Below the pieces are notes generated by a model. The model saw only the letters and a list, made by a program, of their open reading frames with translations, was not told the origin of the DNA and did not search any database. The position numbers and the translations under genes were made by a program. From Dokdonella sp. (GTDB lineage Bacteria > Pseudomonadota > Gammaproteobacteria > Xanthomonadales > Rhodanobacteraceae): a stretch of 64,000 nt of DNA. The first letter of the stretch is position 1, and each line of letters starts with the position of its first letter. Location: contig NZ_JAGIAG010000005.1 of NCBI RefSeq assembly GCF_017744955.1, positions 186,001 through 250,000 on the forward strand, written 5' to 3'. Positions 17,107 to 25,562 of the stretch are shown one piece after another.

Positions 17107-18472
17107 ATCCGACTCGACAGGCGCTCCGTTCGTGGGCGGAGCCGAGACCGTCATCCACGCGAGCGGCCTGGGCAAGTGCTATCCGCTCTACGCCAAGCCG
17201 TCGCACCGGCTGATGCAGAGCCTGCTCGGCGACAGAAAGCGCTTCTATCGAGAATTCTGGGCGCTGCGCGACCTCAGCTTCGACGTCCGCCGCGGCGAGA
17301 CGCTCGGCATCATCGGACGCAACGGCTCGGGCAAGTCCACCCTGTTGCAGATGATCGCCGGCACGCTGAAGCCGACCGAGGGCGATGCCCACGTGCGCGG
17401 CAAGGTGGCCGCCCTGCTCGAACTCGGCAGCGGCTTCAATCCGGAATTCAGCGGGCGCGAGAACGTCTATCTCAACGCCGCCATCCTCGGCCTCAGCCGC
17501 GCCCAGACCGACGCGCGCATCGACGACATCCTCGCCTTCGCCGACATCGGCGAGTTCGTCGACCAGCCCGTGCGCAACTATTCCACCGGCATGGTCATGC
17601 GCATGGCGTTCGCCGTCGCCGCCCACGTCGACGCGGAAATCCTGATCATCGACGAAGCGCTGGCGGTCGGCGACGCGTTCTTCGCGCAGAAATGCATGCG
17701 CTTCCTGCGCGAGTTCCGCCAGCGCGGAACCCTGCTGTTCGTCAGCCACGACACCGGCGCCGTGGCCGGCCTGTGCGACCGCGCGCTGTGGCTGGAGCGC
17801 GGCCGCCTGCGCGGGATCGGCGACACCCGCGAGATCGTCACCGCCTACCTGGAAGCGTCGATGCTGGACCGCCAGGGCGGCGGCGACGGCGGCCCGAAGG
17901 CCGCAGTGCGACGAAACGGCCTGCCGCGCCGTCGTATCGATCCCCGCCACGAGCTGCTGGACCGCTCCCACTTGCGCAACGACATCAAAGTCCTGCCGTT
18001 CGACCCCGCGTCCGCCTCGTTCGGCGACCTGCGCGCGCGCGTGACCGACGTGGCGCTCTGCGACGAGGACGGCCGCCCGTTCGCGCAACTGATCGGCGGG
18101 GAAAGCGTGATCCTCGAAGTCAGCATGGTCGCCGACGAGCCGCTCGGCAACGTCATCCTCGGCTTCTACGTGAAGGACCGGCTCGGCCAGCTGCTGTTCG
18201 GCGACAACACGTTCCTGAACTATCCGGATGGCTTCCCTGTCGAAGCAGGAGAACTGTTCCGCGCACGCTTCCATTTCGACATGCCACGCCTGACCAGCGG
18301 CGAATACTTCATCACCGTCGGCCTGTCCGAGGGCACGCAGGAAGAACACGTGGTCCAGCACTGGATTCACGAAGCTTTGATCTTCACCGCGACCGGCGGC
18401 GACATGGTGACCGGCCTGATCGGCCTGCCGATGCACGACATCCAGCTCGAGCGGATCGGTCATGAACCTTGA
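17096..18472 (+). CDS. wzt: polysaccharide ABC exporter ATPase, Wzt-type with C-terminal extension
   Basis: A 458-aa nucleotide-binding subunit. Residues 18-245 are the ABC domain: Walker A GRNGSGKST near 80, signature YSTGMVMR near 162, Walker B ILIIDEALAVGD near 182 and switch His in LFVSHDT. Residues 300-455 form an extra beta-sandwich domain (ARVTDVALCDEDGRPF, GFYVKDRLGQLLFGDNT, EYFITVGLSEGTQ). This is the layout of Wzt proteins from O9a/O12-type systems, in which the C-terminal domain binds the modified non-reducing end of the glycan before export. That implies a terminal cap on the glycan; the next gene encodes a methyltransferase. It overlaps wzm by 11 nt and the methyltransferase gene by 11 nt. 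Confidence 0.92.
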   Translation: MSSESDSTGAPFVGGAETVIHASGLGKCYPLYAKPSHRLMQSLLGDRKRFYREFWALRDLSFDVRRGETLGIIGRNGSGKSTLLQMIAGTLKPTEGDAHVRGKVAALLELGSGFNPEFSGRENVYLNAAILGLSRAQTDARIDDILAFADIGEFVDQPVRNYSTGMVMRMAFAVAAHVDAEILIIDEALAVGDAFFAQKCMRFLREFRQRGTLLFVSHDTGAVAGLCDRALWLERGRLRGIGDTREIVTAYLEASMLDRQGGGDGGPKAAVRRNGLPRRRIDPRHELLDRSHLRNDIKVLPFDPASASFGDLRARVTDVALCDEDGRPFAQLIGGESVILEVSMVADEPLGNVILGFYVKDRLGQLLFGDNTFLNYPDGFPVEAGELFRARFHFDMPRLTSGEYFITVGLSEGTQEEHVVQHWIHEALIFTATGGDMVTGLIGLPMHDIQLERIGHEP

Positions 18473-20204
18473 CCTGTACACGCCCAAGTTCCACCTGGAG
18501 CAGCATCCGATCGTGCTGATGCGGCCGAGCGTGCGCCCGCCGTACTCGTGGGTCGGCCACATCCCGTTCGCCTATCTCGCCGTCGACCTGCTGCGGCCGC
18601 GCAGCTTCGTCGAACTGGGCACCGACTCGGGCAATTCGTACCTGGCGTTCTGCAAGGCCGTCCGCACGCTCGGCCTGACCACGCGCTGCACCGCGGTCGA
18701 CTCGTGGAAGGGCGACGAGCACACCGGACGCTACGGCGAAGACGTCTACGTCACGCTGCGCGCCGTGCACGACCCGCTCTACGGGGAGTTCTCGCGCCTG
18801 CTGCGCACGCGCTTCGACGACGCGCTGCCCGAGTTCGCCGACGCGTCGATCGACCTGCTCCACATCGACGGGCTGCACACCTACGAAGCGGTCAGGCACG
18901 ACTTCGAATCGTGGCTGCCCAAGCTCAGCGAGCGCGCGATCGTCCTGCTGCACGACACGAACGTGCACGAACGCGAGTTCGGCGTGTGGAAATTCTTCGA
19001 CGAACTGCACACGCGGTATCCGAGCTTCGAATTCCGGCACGGCAACGGCCTCGGCATCGTCGTCGTCGGCAGCGAGGTGCCGGCGCCGTTCCTGCAATTC
19101 GTGCACGCCGCGCAAGCCGAACCGGACACCTACCGCTCGTTCTTCGAGGCGCTGGCCGGCACGCTCGTCAGCGCCGAGGACGGACTGCCGGCCAACGGCG
19201 TCGACGTCGGAACCACCGCAGCCGCCCGCCTCTACTATCGAAAAGCCGGCGAGACCTTCGACGAGTCGCGCGCCGTCTCGCAGGTGCTGCCGTCGACCGA
19301 AGGCGTATTCGATCTGGAGCTGGTCGTGCCCCGCGCCGGCGACGCCGACTTCCTGCGCATCGATCCGGTCGACCTGCCCGGCGTATTCGAGATCGTCAGC
19401 GTAACGCTCGACTGCGGCAATAGCGGCGAACCCGGCGCGATCGATAATCTGCGCGAGCGAATTGGACAGGCCAATGGAGACCTCCTGCAGACGGAGATCG
19501 TCTCCGGCGTGGGACTGTCCTCATTTGGCAATGATCCAAATTTGGAAATTAAAATCGACGACCTTCTCGCGAGCTGCGATGCGAATAAGCCGGTTAATGT
19601 CGGCTTGAGAATACGCTATGAAGCCGTCGTGGTCGATCCGCCCTCGCGGCGCCTGCTTCTCACGCAGGCCGCCGTGCTGGCGAATTTGCGCGAAAGCGCG
19701 ACGAACCGGATCGACCCGCTCTCTTCCGCCGACCTCGCAACCGGCGCACAATCCCGCGCAAATCCGCCGTCGGCGCCGCATTTGCGCGAGACCATGACCG
19801 CCGAATCGATCGCTCAATTGGAAGAACGTCTGGAAGGCCGCCTGCGCGAAGCGATGCAGACGTTGCATTCGGACGTCCAAACGATTCGCGAGCGAATCGA
19901 ACGATCGGGCGAGGAAATGGAGGCGAATTGGGAACGTCGACACGCTTCATTCGAACGTGCTTTGGCACAGTTGCGTAACGATATTCGAACGTTCGACGAT
20001 TTTTTACGTGACAATTTCGTTTCAGGGCAAGACAAGCATTACGAAAATCTGGATACTACGCTGCGTTCGCTTCAATCGTATCTCGATGAACAAGCGGACC
20101 GCACGCGGCAGGAGATGCAACAGCACCGCCAACGATTGGGGCAAATCGAAGAAAAACTGGGTCGGCTGGAGAATCGCAGTCTCTGGTCGATGATCAAATC
20201 ATAG
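18462..20204 (+). CDS. class I methyltransferase with C-terminal coiled coil (possible glycan chain terminator)
   Basis: A 580-aa protein. Residues 30-220 form a Methyltransf_24-type SAM domain: FVELGTDSGNSYLAF at 49-63, TAVDSWKGDEHTG near 85, LLHIDGLHTYEAVRHDF near 130 and IVLLHDTNVHE near 158. Residues 250-420 look like an all-beta module (VFDLELVVPRAGDADFLRID). From about 445 to 575 the sequence is almost Pro/Gly-free and heptad-like (IAQLEERLEGRLREAMQTL, QEMQQHRQRLGQIEEKLGRL): a long coiled coil. In ABC-exported O-antigens, WbdD-type terminators pair a methyltransferase with a coiled-coil ruler; position right after wzt fits. No kinase domain is seen. GC drops sharply in the 3' third. Confidence 0.85.
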   Translation: MNLDLYTPKFHLEQHPIVLMRPSVRPPYSWVGHIPFAYLAVDLLRPRSFVELGTDSGNSYLAFCKAVRTLGLTTRCTAVDSWKGDEHTGRYGEDVYVTLRAVHDPLYGEFSRLLRTRFDDALPEFADASIDLLHIDGLHTYEAVRHDFESWLPKLSERAIVLLHDTNVHEREFGVWKFFDELHTRYPSFEFRHGNGLGIVVVGSEVPAPFLQFVHAAQAEPDTYRSFFEALAGTLVSAEDGLPANGVDVGTTAAARLYYRKAGETFDESRAVSQVLPSTEGVFDLELVVPRAGDADFLRIDPVDLPGVFEIVSVTLDCGNSGEPGAIDNLRERIGQANGDLLQTEIVSGVGLSSFGNDPNLEIKIDDLLASCDANKPVNVGLRIRYEAVVVDPPSRRLLLTQAAVLANLRESATNRIDPLSSADLATGAQSRANPPSAPHLRETMTAESIAQLEERLEGRLREAMQTLHSDVQTIRERIERSGEEMEANWERRHASFERALAQLRNDIRTFDDFLRDNFVSGQDKHYENLDTTLRSLQSYLDEQADRTRQEMQQHRQRLGQIEEKLGRLENRSLWSMIKS

Positions 20205-20249
20205 GGGGAGTGTGCAGCGCATCGGGGGAGCGTCGGCAGGAGGGAAGCA

Positions 20250-22661
20250 ATGAGCTTTCGACGACTTCTTACAAGGATCCGTCGCCGCGGAACGGTACGC
20301 CTAGGACTGGTGCCGGTTTCGCAACTTGAATCCAATCCCGCCGCCAAGGGAGCTTGGCGCGCGACCGGGGACGATCCGCAATTCGCCTGCGCAACCTCCG
20401 GCTATCCCCTTTCGGGCGGCTGGTACCGCGTCGACCTGGATTTCGAACCGCTCGACGACAAGATCTCGGCACCGCAGCTGTATTTCGACTACGGCGAAGG
20501 CCTCAGCGAGGCCCGCTCCGCCGTTCTGAGCTTCGTCAAGCCGAACGCCGTGCGCCACACCGGCATCGTCCTGCTGGCGAAGAACACGATCTCGGTGCGC
20601 TTCGATCCGGCGATCGCGAGCTGCGAATTCCGCGTGCGTCGTCTGCGCATACGTCGCGTCTCGCGTACCGCGGCGGCGCTGCGCATGCTGCGCGCCGTGC
20701 ACGCGCGCTACGCGCAATTGAACGAACGCCGGCTGTTCTTCTCGCGCAGCCTGCGCAACCTGGCGCGGCGCGGCGGTCTCGGCTCGTTCGCCACCTGGCT
20801 GTACGAGTCCTACCTCGAGCGCAATGCCGAGCAGCTCAGCTACGAGCGCTGGGTCAAGCTGTTCGACCGGCGCAGCGAGCGGTTCGACGCCGCCGCGCTC
20901 GCCGTCCGCAGCCAGCGTCCGCTGCCGCGGTTCTCGGTGCTGATCCCGACCTTCAACACGCCCGAGCGCTGGCTGCGCCGCTGCCTGGACAGCGTCCTCG
21001 CGCAGACCTACCCGCACTGGGAACTGTGCATCGCCGACGACGCATCGGATCGCCCGCACGTGCGCAAGGTGCTGGCGGAATACGCCGCCCGCGACTCGCG
21101 CGTGCGCTACGTGGTCCGCCCCGAGCGCGGGCACATCTCCGCCACCTCGAACAGCGCGCTGACGCTGGCGCGCGGCGACTACGTCGCCCTGCTCGACCAC
21201 GACGACGAGCTGCATCCCGAAGCGCTGCAGGCGATGGCCGAGGCGATCGTCGAGAACCCGCGCCTGAAACTGCTGTATTCCGACGAGGACAAGATCGACG
21301 CGCACGGCGTGCGTTTCGAGCCGTACTTCAAGGCGGATTGGAACCTCGACCTGCTGCGCGGCCACAACTGCTTCAGTCATCTCGGCGTCTATTCGCTGGA
21401 GCTGATGCGCTCGGTCGGCGGCTTCCGCGAAGGCCTGGAAGGCAGCCAGGACTGGGACCTGATCTTCCGCTGCGCCGAGCGCGTCGGACCCGGCGCGATC
21501 GGCCACGTGCCGCGCGTGCTCTACCACTGGCGCGCGATCCCCGGCTCGACCGCGCTGGCGCCGGGCGAGAAGAGCTACGCGCACGTCAGCGCGATGCGCG
21601 CGATCGGCGAGCACCTCGCCCGCACCGAGTCGAATGCGCAGGTGCTCGAGCTGCCGGGACTGAGCGGCACCTTCCGCGTCCGCCACACGCTGCCGAGCCC
21701 GCCGCCGCTGGTCAGCATCGTCATTCCGACGCGCGATCGCGTGTCGCTGCTGCGCCAGTGCGTCGAGTCGATCGTCGACAAGACCACCTACCCGCGCTAC
21801 GAAATCGTCATCATCGACAACGGTTCCGTGGAGCCGGCCACCGCCGAATACCTGGCCGGCCTCGCCGACCGCCTGTTCATCAAGGTGATCCGCGACAACG
21901 GCCCGTTCAACTATCCGCGCCTCAACAACCGCGCCGTCGCCGCGGCGAAGGGCTCGGTGATCTGCCTGCTCAACAACGACATCGAAGTCATCACGCCCGA
22001 GTGGCTCGACGAGATGGCCAGCCAGGCGCTGCGGCCGGACATCGGCGCGGTCGGCGCGATGCTCTACTACCCCAACGACACCATCCAGCACGCCGGCGTG
22101 GTCACCGGCGTGCACGGCGTCGCCGCGCACGTCTACAGCGGCATGCCGCGCGGGTATCCCGGCCACCTCGGCCGCGCGCGCATCGTGCAGTCGATGAGTT
22201 CGGTCACCGCGGCCTGTCTGGTCGTGCGGCGCAAGCTGTACGAGCAGGTCGGCGGCCTCGACGAGAAGCTCGCGGTAGCCTTCAACGACATCGACTTCTG
22301 CCTGCGCCTCGGCGCGGCCGGCTATCGCAACCTGTGGACGCCGTTCGCCGAGCTGTACCACCACGAATCCGCCTCGCGCGGGCTCGAGGACACGCCCGAG
22401 AAGCAGGCGCGCTTCTTTCACGAGATCCGCTTCATGCGCGAGCGCTGGACCGGCGTGCTCGAGGCCGACCCCGCCTACAACCCGAACTTCACGCTCTACG
22501 GCGAGCCGTTCACGCTGGCGTTTCCGCCGGCGGAGCCGAGGAGCAAGGCGCTCGTCGCCGGACGGTATGCAAATACCGAACGCGAGGCGAGCCTGACCTC
22601 GCGCCTGCGCCGCGCCAGCGGCGACGATCCCATCGAGCTCGTGCTGCAAACCGAGGAATGA
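20250..22661 (+). CDS. glycosyltransferase with two GT2 domains
   Basis: An 803-aa protein. An N-terminal beta-rich module (residues 25-130) precedes two GT-A family 2 domains. The first begins RFSVLIPTFNTPERWLRRC near residue 230, with CIADDASDR and YVALLDHDDELHP (DxD-type DHDD). The second begins LVSIVIPTRDRVSLLRQCV near 490, with VIIDNGSVEPAT and VICLLNNDIEVI (NND). HHESASRGLEDTPEKQARF near the end is the usual acceptor-base region. Such twin-domain enzymes often build alternating linkages of a cell-surface polysaccharide. The start is ATG 20250 after AGGAGGGAAGCA. It is the last gene of the plus-strand export unit, followed by a strong hairpin. Confidence 0.9.
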   Translation: MSFRRLLTRIRRRGTVRLGLVPVSQLESNPAAKGAWRATGDDPQFACATSGYPLSGGWYRVDLDFEPLDDKISAPQLYFDYGEGLSEARSAVLSFVKPNAVRHTGIVLLAKNTISVRFDPAIASCEFRVRRLRIRRVSRTAAALRMLRAVHARYAQLNERRLFFSRSLRNLARRGGLGSFATWLYESYLERNAEQLSYERWVKLFDRRSERFDAAALAVRSQRPLPRFSVLIPTFNTPERWLRRCLDSVLAQTYPHWELCIADDASDRPHVRKVLAEYAARDSRVRYVVRPERGHISATSNSALTLARGDYVALLDHDDELHPEALQAMAEAIVENPRLKLLYSDEDKIDAHGVRFEPYFKADWNLDLLRGHNCFSHLGVYSLELMRSVGGFREGLEGSQDWDLIFRCAERVGPGAIGHVPRVLYHWRAIPGSTALAPGEKSYAHVSAMRAIGEHLARTESNAQVLELPGLSGTFRVRHTLPSPPPLVSIVIPTRDRVSLLRQCVESIVDKTTYPRYEIVIIDNGSVEPATAEYLAGLADRLFIKVIRDNGPFNYPRLNNRAVAAAKGSVICLLNNDIEVITPEWLDEMASQALRPDIGAVGAMLYYPNDTIQHAGVVTGVHGVAAHVYSGMPRGYPGHLGRARIVQSMSSVTAACLVVRRKLYEQVGGLDEKLAVAFNDIDFCLRLGAAGYRNLWTPFAELYHHESASRGLEDTPEKQARFFHEIRFMRERWTGVLEADPAYNPNFTLYGEPFTLAFPPAEPRSKALVAGRYANTEREASLTSRLRRASGDDPIELVLQTEE

Positions 22662-22665
22662 TTCC

Positions 22666-22701
22666 GCCGATGCGCGCTGCCCCGCAGCAGCGCGCATCGG
22701 C
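22666..22701. terminator. 15-bp perfect stem-loop between convergent genes
   Basis: GCCGATGCGCGCTGC (22666-22680) pairs exactly with GCAGCGCGCATCGGC (22687-22701) around CCCGCA. It starts 5 nt after the glycosyltransferase stop and ends 11 nt before the stop of the convergent gene. This is a bidirectional terminator candidate although no U-run follows. Confidence 0.7.
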
Positions 22702-22712
22702 GTGCCTCGGCG

Positions 22713-23522
22713 TCACTGCGCCGGCGGACCCACGGCCGCGGGCGGCGACTTCGACTTCGGCATCGGCGGATCGGCACGCATCGCCTTCAGTTCCTCGATC
22801 GTCGCGCTCGGCGGAGTGCCCCAGAAGCAGCCGCCGAAGAACAGCACCCAGGTGCATTCAACGTAGGTTCCCCACGGCAGGCGACCGCTGCGCTTGACGG
22901 TCGCCTTGCGCACCAACTCGCCGCCGAGCGTCTCGCGCACGTCCGGGAAGTACTTGTCGAAACGCGTCGGCTCGTACGGCACCGGATTGGTGTGCACGAA
23001 CGGATTGCCCTGGGTCGGCACGATCGGCAGATGCGGAAACGGTGTCTCGCCCTGGGCGGCCTTCGCGTCCGGCAGGCGCACCTGGCCGTCGCGCTCGTAG
23101 AACTGCGGCGCGGTCGAGGAATCGGCTCGCGTCGACGGCGTCGATACCGTCGACACGGTCGCTTGCGCCGGTTCGCGACGCGGTGCCGGCGGCGCGGTCC
23201 CCGCGTCGCTCGCCGGCCGCGCGGTCGATCGCAGGCGGCGGGACCGCTCGACCGGTGTTTCGGCCGGCGCGGGAACCGCCGCGGGTTCACTGACCGGTGG
23301 AACCTCGGGCGGCGACGCGGCGGGCGGCGGCGCCTCGATCAGGCGCACCTGCAGGACGTCGGCCGGCTCCACGCGCACCCACGGCGTGCGCTCGCGCGCG
23401 AGCGGCCGCATGACCTGATCGAGCGCGACGAGGAACGCGAGATTGAGCAGCAGCGCGACCGCGGCAGCGATACGCCGGCGCAGGCGTTCGTCGGCGTCGG
23501 CGTTCGCGTCGCGGGATTTCAT
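22713..23522 (-). CDS. TonB-like proline-rich membrane-anchored protein (paralogue 2)
   Basis: A 269-aa protein with one N-terminal helix (IAAAVALLLNLAFLVAL, residues 17-33), then a long Pro/Ala/Glu-rich periplasmic linker (residues 55-140), then a small C-terminal domain with VECTWVLFFGGCFWG (two Cys). The layout mimics TonB/TolA, but no TonB C-terminal fold is visible. The motif APQFYERDGQVRLPD matches APQLFNPDGSVRLGD in the upstream neighbour, so the two are paralogues. ATG 23522 overlaps the upstream stop (ATGA). It probably functions in an envelope complex with that neighbour; the actual role is unknown. Confidence 0.7.
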   Translation of the reverse strand: MKSRDANADADERLRRRIAAAVALLLNLAFLVALDQVMRPLARERTPWVRVEPADVLQVRLIEAPPPAASPPEVPPVSEPAAVPAPAETPVERSRRLRSTARPASDAGTAPPAPRREPAQATVSTVSTPSTRADSSTAPQFYERDGQVRLPDAKAAQGETPFPHLPIVPTQGNPFVHTNPVPYEPTRFDKYFPDVRETLGGELVRKATVKRSGRLPWGTYVECTWVLFFGGCFWGTPPSATIEELKAMRADPPMPKSKSPPAAVGPPAQ

Positions 23523-24280
23523 TGCGCCGGTTCGCAACCGCCGGATTCGGCGCGTTGCTGGCGGCGGTGCGCGATCGCCTCGGGATCGGCGAGCCCGATC
23601 CACTTGAGATACTTGCCGGCGACGTGGTCGCCGACCGATTCGTCCTTGCGGAACGCGTTGGCGAAGCGCGTCTTCTTGCAGTCGAGCGGATTGCCGCGCT
23701 TCTCGATCTCGGCCCAGCGCGCCTTCGCCGCCTCGCGCGGATTGTCCGGCTTGCTCGGCGGCGCGACGACGGCGCCGCCGTCGCCGAGGCGCACCGAACC
23801 GTCCGGATTGAACAGCTGCGGCGCCGCCACGCCCGAGCTGCCGATGCGCGCGTTCGTGTCGGTTTGCTCGGCCTGGCGCGGCGGAGGCGGCGTCGTGCGC
23901 ACCTTCGGCGGCTCGATCGCGATGCGGCTGGCGCGGCGCACGATCTCGGGTGGTTCGGGTTCCGGCGGCGGGGGCGGCGGTGGCGGTTCCGGTTCGATCA
24001 GCAGGACGTGGATCGCGGTGTCGCGCTTGGGCAGGTGGCGGTACGGCTTCATGCCGAGGCCGAAGCCGACCAGTTCGAGCAAGGTGATCGCCAGCGCGAA
24101 CACCGCGCCGAGCAGCAGCAGGCGGCGATCGCGAACCGGCCTGCCCCAGCGCAGGCTGCGCTGCCACGGCAGGCGATCGGTGCGGAAGTGCAGCTCGGCC
24201 GGATGGAGCAGCGACGGCGCATCGGTCGATGTCCGCGCGGAAGCTGTCGGCGGTGGCGGGGACGAATGAGGCGGGACCAC
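23519..24280 (-). CDS. TonB-like proline-rich membrane-anchored protein (paralogue 1)
   Basis: A 253-aa protein: cytoplasmic N-terminus of about 50 residues, one helix (LLLLGAVFALAITLLELVGFGLG, residues 54-76), a Pro-Glu linker (EPEPPPPPPPPEPEPPE) like that of TonB, and a roughly 110-residue hydrophilic C-terminal region with two separated Cys. APQLFNPDGSVRLGD near 150 is shared with the downstream paralogue. The start is GTG 24280; no ATG exists ahead of the helix. The absence of a TonB C-terminal domain or partner exbB/exbD genes argues against a standard energy transducer. It forms a two-gene operon with the next gene. Confidence 0.7.
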   Translation of the reverse strand: MVPPHSSPPPPTASARTSTDAPSLLHPAELHFRTDRLPWQRSLRWGRPVRDRRLLLLGAVFALAITLLELVGFGLGMKPYRHLPKRDTAIHVLLIEPEPPPPPPPPEPEPPEIVRRASRIAIEPPKVRTTPPPPRQAEQTDTNARIGSSGVAAPQLFNPDGSVRLGDGGAVVAPPSKPDNPREAAKARWAEIEKRGNPLDCKKTRFANAFRKDESVGDHVAGKYLKWIGLADPEAIAHRRQQRAESGGCEPAQ

Positions 24281-24335
24281 GAAGATCTGCGCTGCGGCAA
24301 AGGCGCGAGGATAGTGAAACCCCGCTAAAGCGCGG

Positions 24336-25079
24336 CTAAACCGCGCCGGCCGGATCGTCGCACGAAGCCGGCGACGGCACTACCCCGCGCTGGCCGAGCC
24401 AGCCCAGGGCGCGTTCCGCGGTCGCCGCCGCGACGCGGCCGAGCAGCGGGCCGAGATGACCGGCCTCGGCGATGCGTTCGAAGTCGGCGTCGAGGCGGAT
24501 CGCCAGCGCGCGGCTGATCGCCGGCGGAATGTCCTGGTCGAACTCGCCGGCGAGCACCAGCGTCGGGCACGACGGCGAGGCGATGACGGAGATCGCCTCG
24601 GCCTCGTCGAGCACGGCGCCCGATTCGTCGCGCCAGCGCCGGAACGCGTGCAGGCAGGCCGCGTCGTCGGCGTCGGCCATCGCGCGGCGCGTGCCGGCGA
24701 GCGAGCGCTGCCGCGCCCACGGAATCGTCGCCGCGCGCGGCTGCCCGCGCGTCGCGCGCGGCACCAGCGGATTGATCAGCAACAGGGCGCGCGCACCGAC
24801 CTCCTCGGCCACCGCGAGGGCCAGCGACGCGCCGAGGCTGGCGCCGATCAGCACCACCGGCGCGCCGACGCCGCGGCACCATCGCACCACCTGCTCGCGG
24901 TAGTCTGCGTAGCGCGTCGCGGCGACGCCGCGGGGCGAGGGCTGCAGGTCCGGCGCGATCACGGCGTGACCGTGTGCGGCGAACACGCGCGCCCAGATCG
25001 CCCATTCCCAGCTGCCGCCGCCGGCGCCGTGCACACAGACCGCGCTGCACGAAGCGTCGCGATTGGAATTTCCCGGCAT
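24336..25079 (-). CDS. alpha/beta hydrolase
   Basis: A 247-aa cytosolic serine hydrolase. The oxyanion-hole motif VHGAGGGSWEW lies near residue 16. The nucleophile elbow is IGASLGASLALA (GxSxG as G-A-S-L-G) near 84. The acid is in VLAGEFDQDIPP, and the catalytic His is in AEAGHLGPLLGR. The ATG at 25079 is used because the first strand starts about 12 residues later; the open frame extends 64 codons upstream without conserved sequence. The substrate is unknown. It is not obviously co-transcribed with the TonB-like pair (gap 55 nt, same strand). Confidence 0.85.
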   Translation of the reverse strand: MPGNSNRDASCSAVCVHGAGGGSWEWAIWARVFAAHGHAVIAPDLQPSPRGVAATRYADYREQVVRWCRGVGAPVVLIGASLGASLALAVAEEVGARALLLINPLVPRATRGQPRAATIPWARQRSLAGTRRAMADADDAACLHAFRRWRDESGAVLDEAEAISVIASPSCPTLVLAGEFDQDIPPAISRALAIRLDADFERIAEAGHLGPLLGRVAAATAERALGWLGQRGVVPSPASCDDPAGAV

Positions 25080-25562
25080 CGTTCGATTCCGTCGCGCCGC
25101 CGCGGCGCACCGACGCTCGATTATGCCGGCAGCCGCGTACCTCTGCGGCGGGATGCGGTCGTGAATCTCTCGTGCGGCGAACGGCGCGAGGCGCGGCCGG
25201 CGCGTGGCGGCGTTGACGCCGGCCATGAGCTGGCCGCCGCTCGCCAGCATGCCCGGCGATGGTGTAGCCAAACAAACCTCGGCGCGAGAGTTGCAGAGAT
25301 TCGGGTCACGAGCCGGCGCCGTGCGTGGGCTTGCCTCGGTGAGAGGGCCGTCACGCTATCGGTGCGCGGTGAAACCGCTCCCATCGATACGCGACGTTCT
25401 GCTGCGCACGCTTGCGCGCTGCGCCTTGACCCTCCCCGGCGATCGCGCAACGCTAGCCGCCACGGTCACACCGCGGTCACATGCGATGGGCCGCCCTGCC
25501 CTGGCGAACCAGACGGAGTCCCTCCACGGACGGACCATTCGACGCAGCACGGGAGGATCGAC
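25080..25562. other. intergenic region, no gene seen
   Basis: 483 nt between divergent hydrolase (minus) and EF-G-like (plus) genes. The plus-strand frames that cross it have Arg/Ala-rich composition and no motif. I looked for a tRNA or riboswitch fold and saw none. The last bases carry GGGAGG about 7 nt before ATG 25563. It presumably holds both promoters; none is clearly recognisable. Confidence 0.5.

Noticed and set aside
8376..22661. Genomic island with integrase or tRNA-bounded ends
   Set aside because: No integrase, transposase, tRNA or att-like direct repeats are visible around the glycan locus.
23519..24280. TonB energy transducer
   Set aside because: Only the helix and proline-rich linker match; the C-terminal TonB domain and exbB/exbD neighbours are missing.
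25250..25330. Possible tRNA-like stretch upstream of the EF-G-like gene
   Set aside because: No T-loop consensus or cloverleaf pairing could be drawn.
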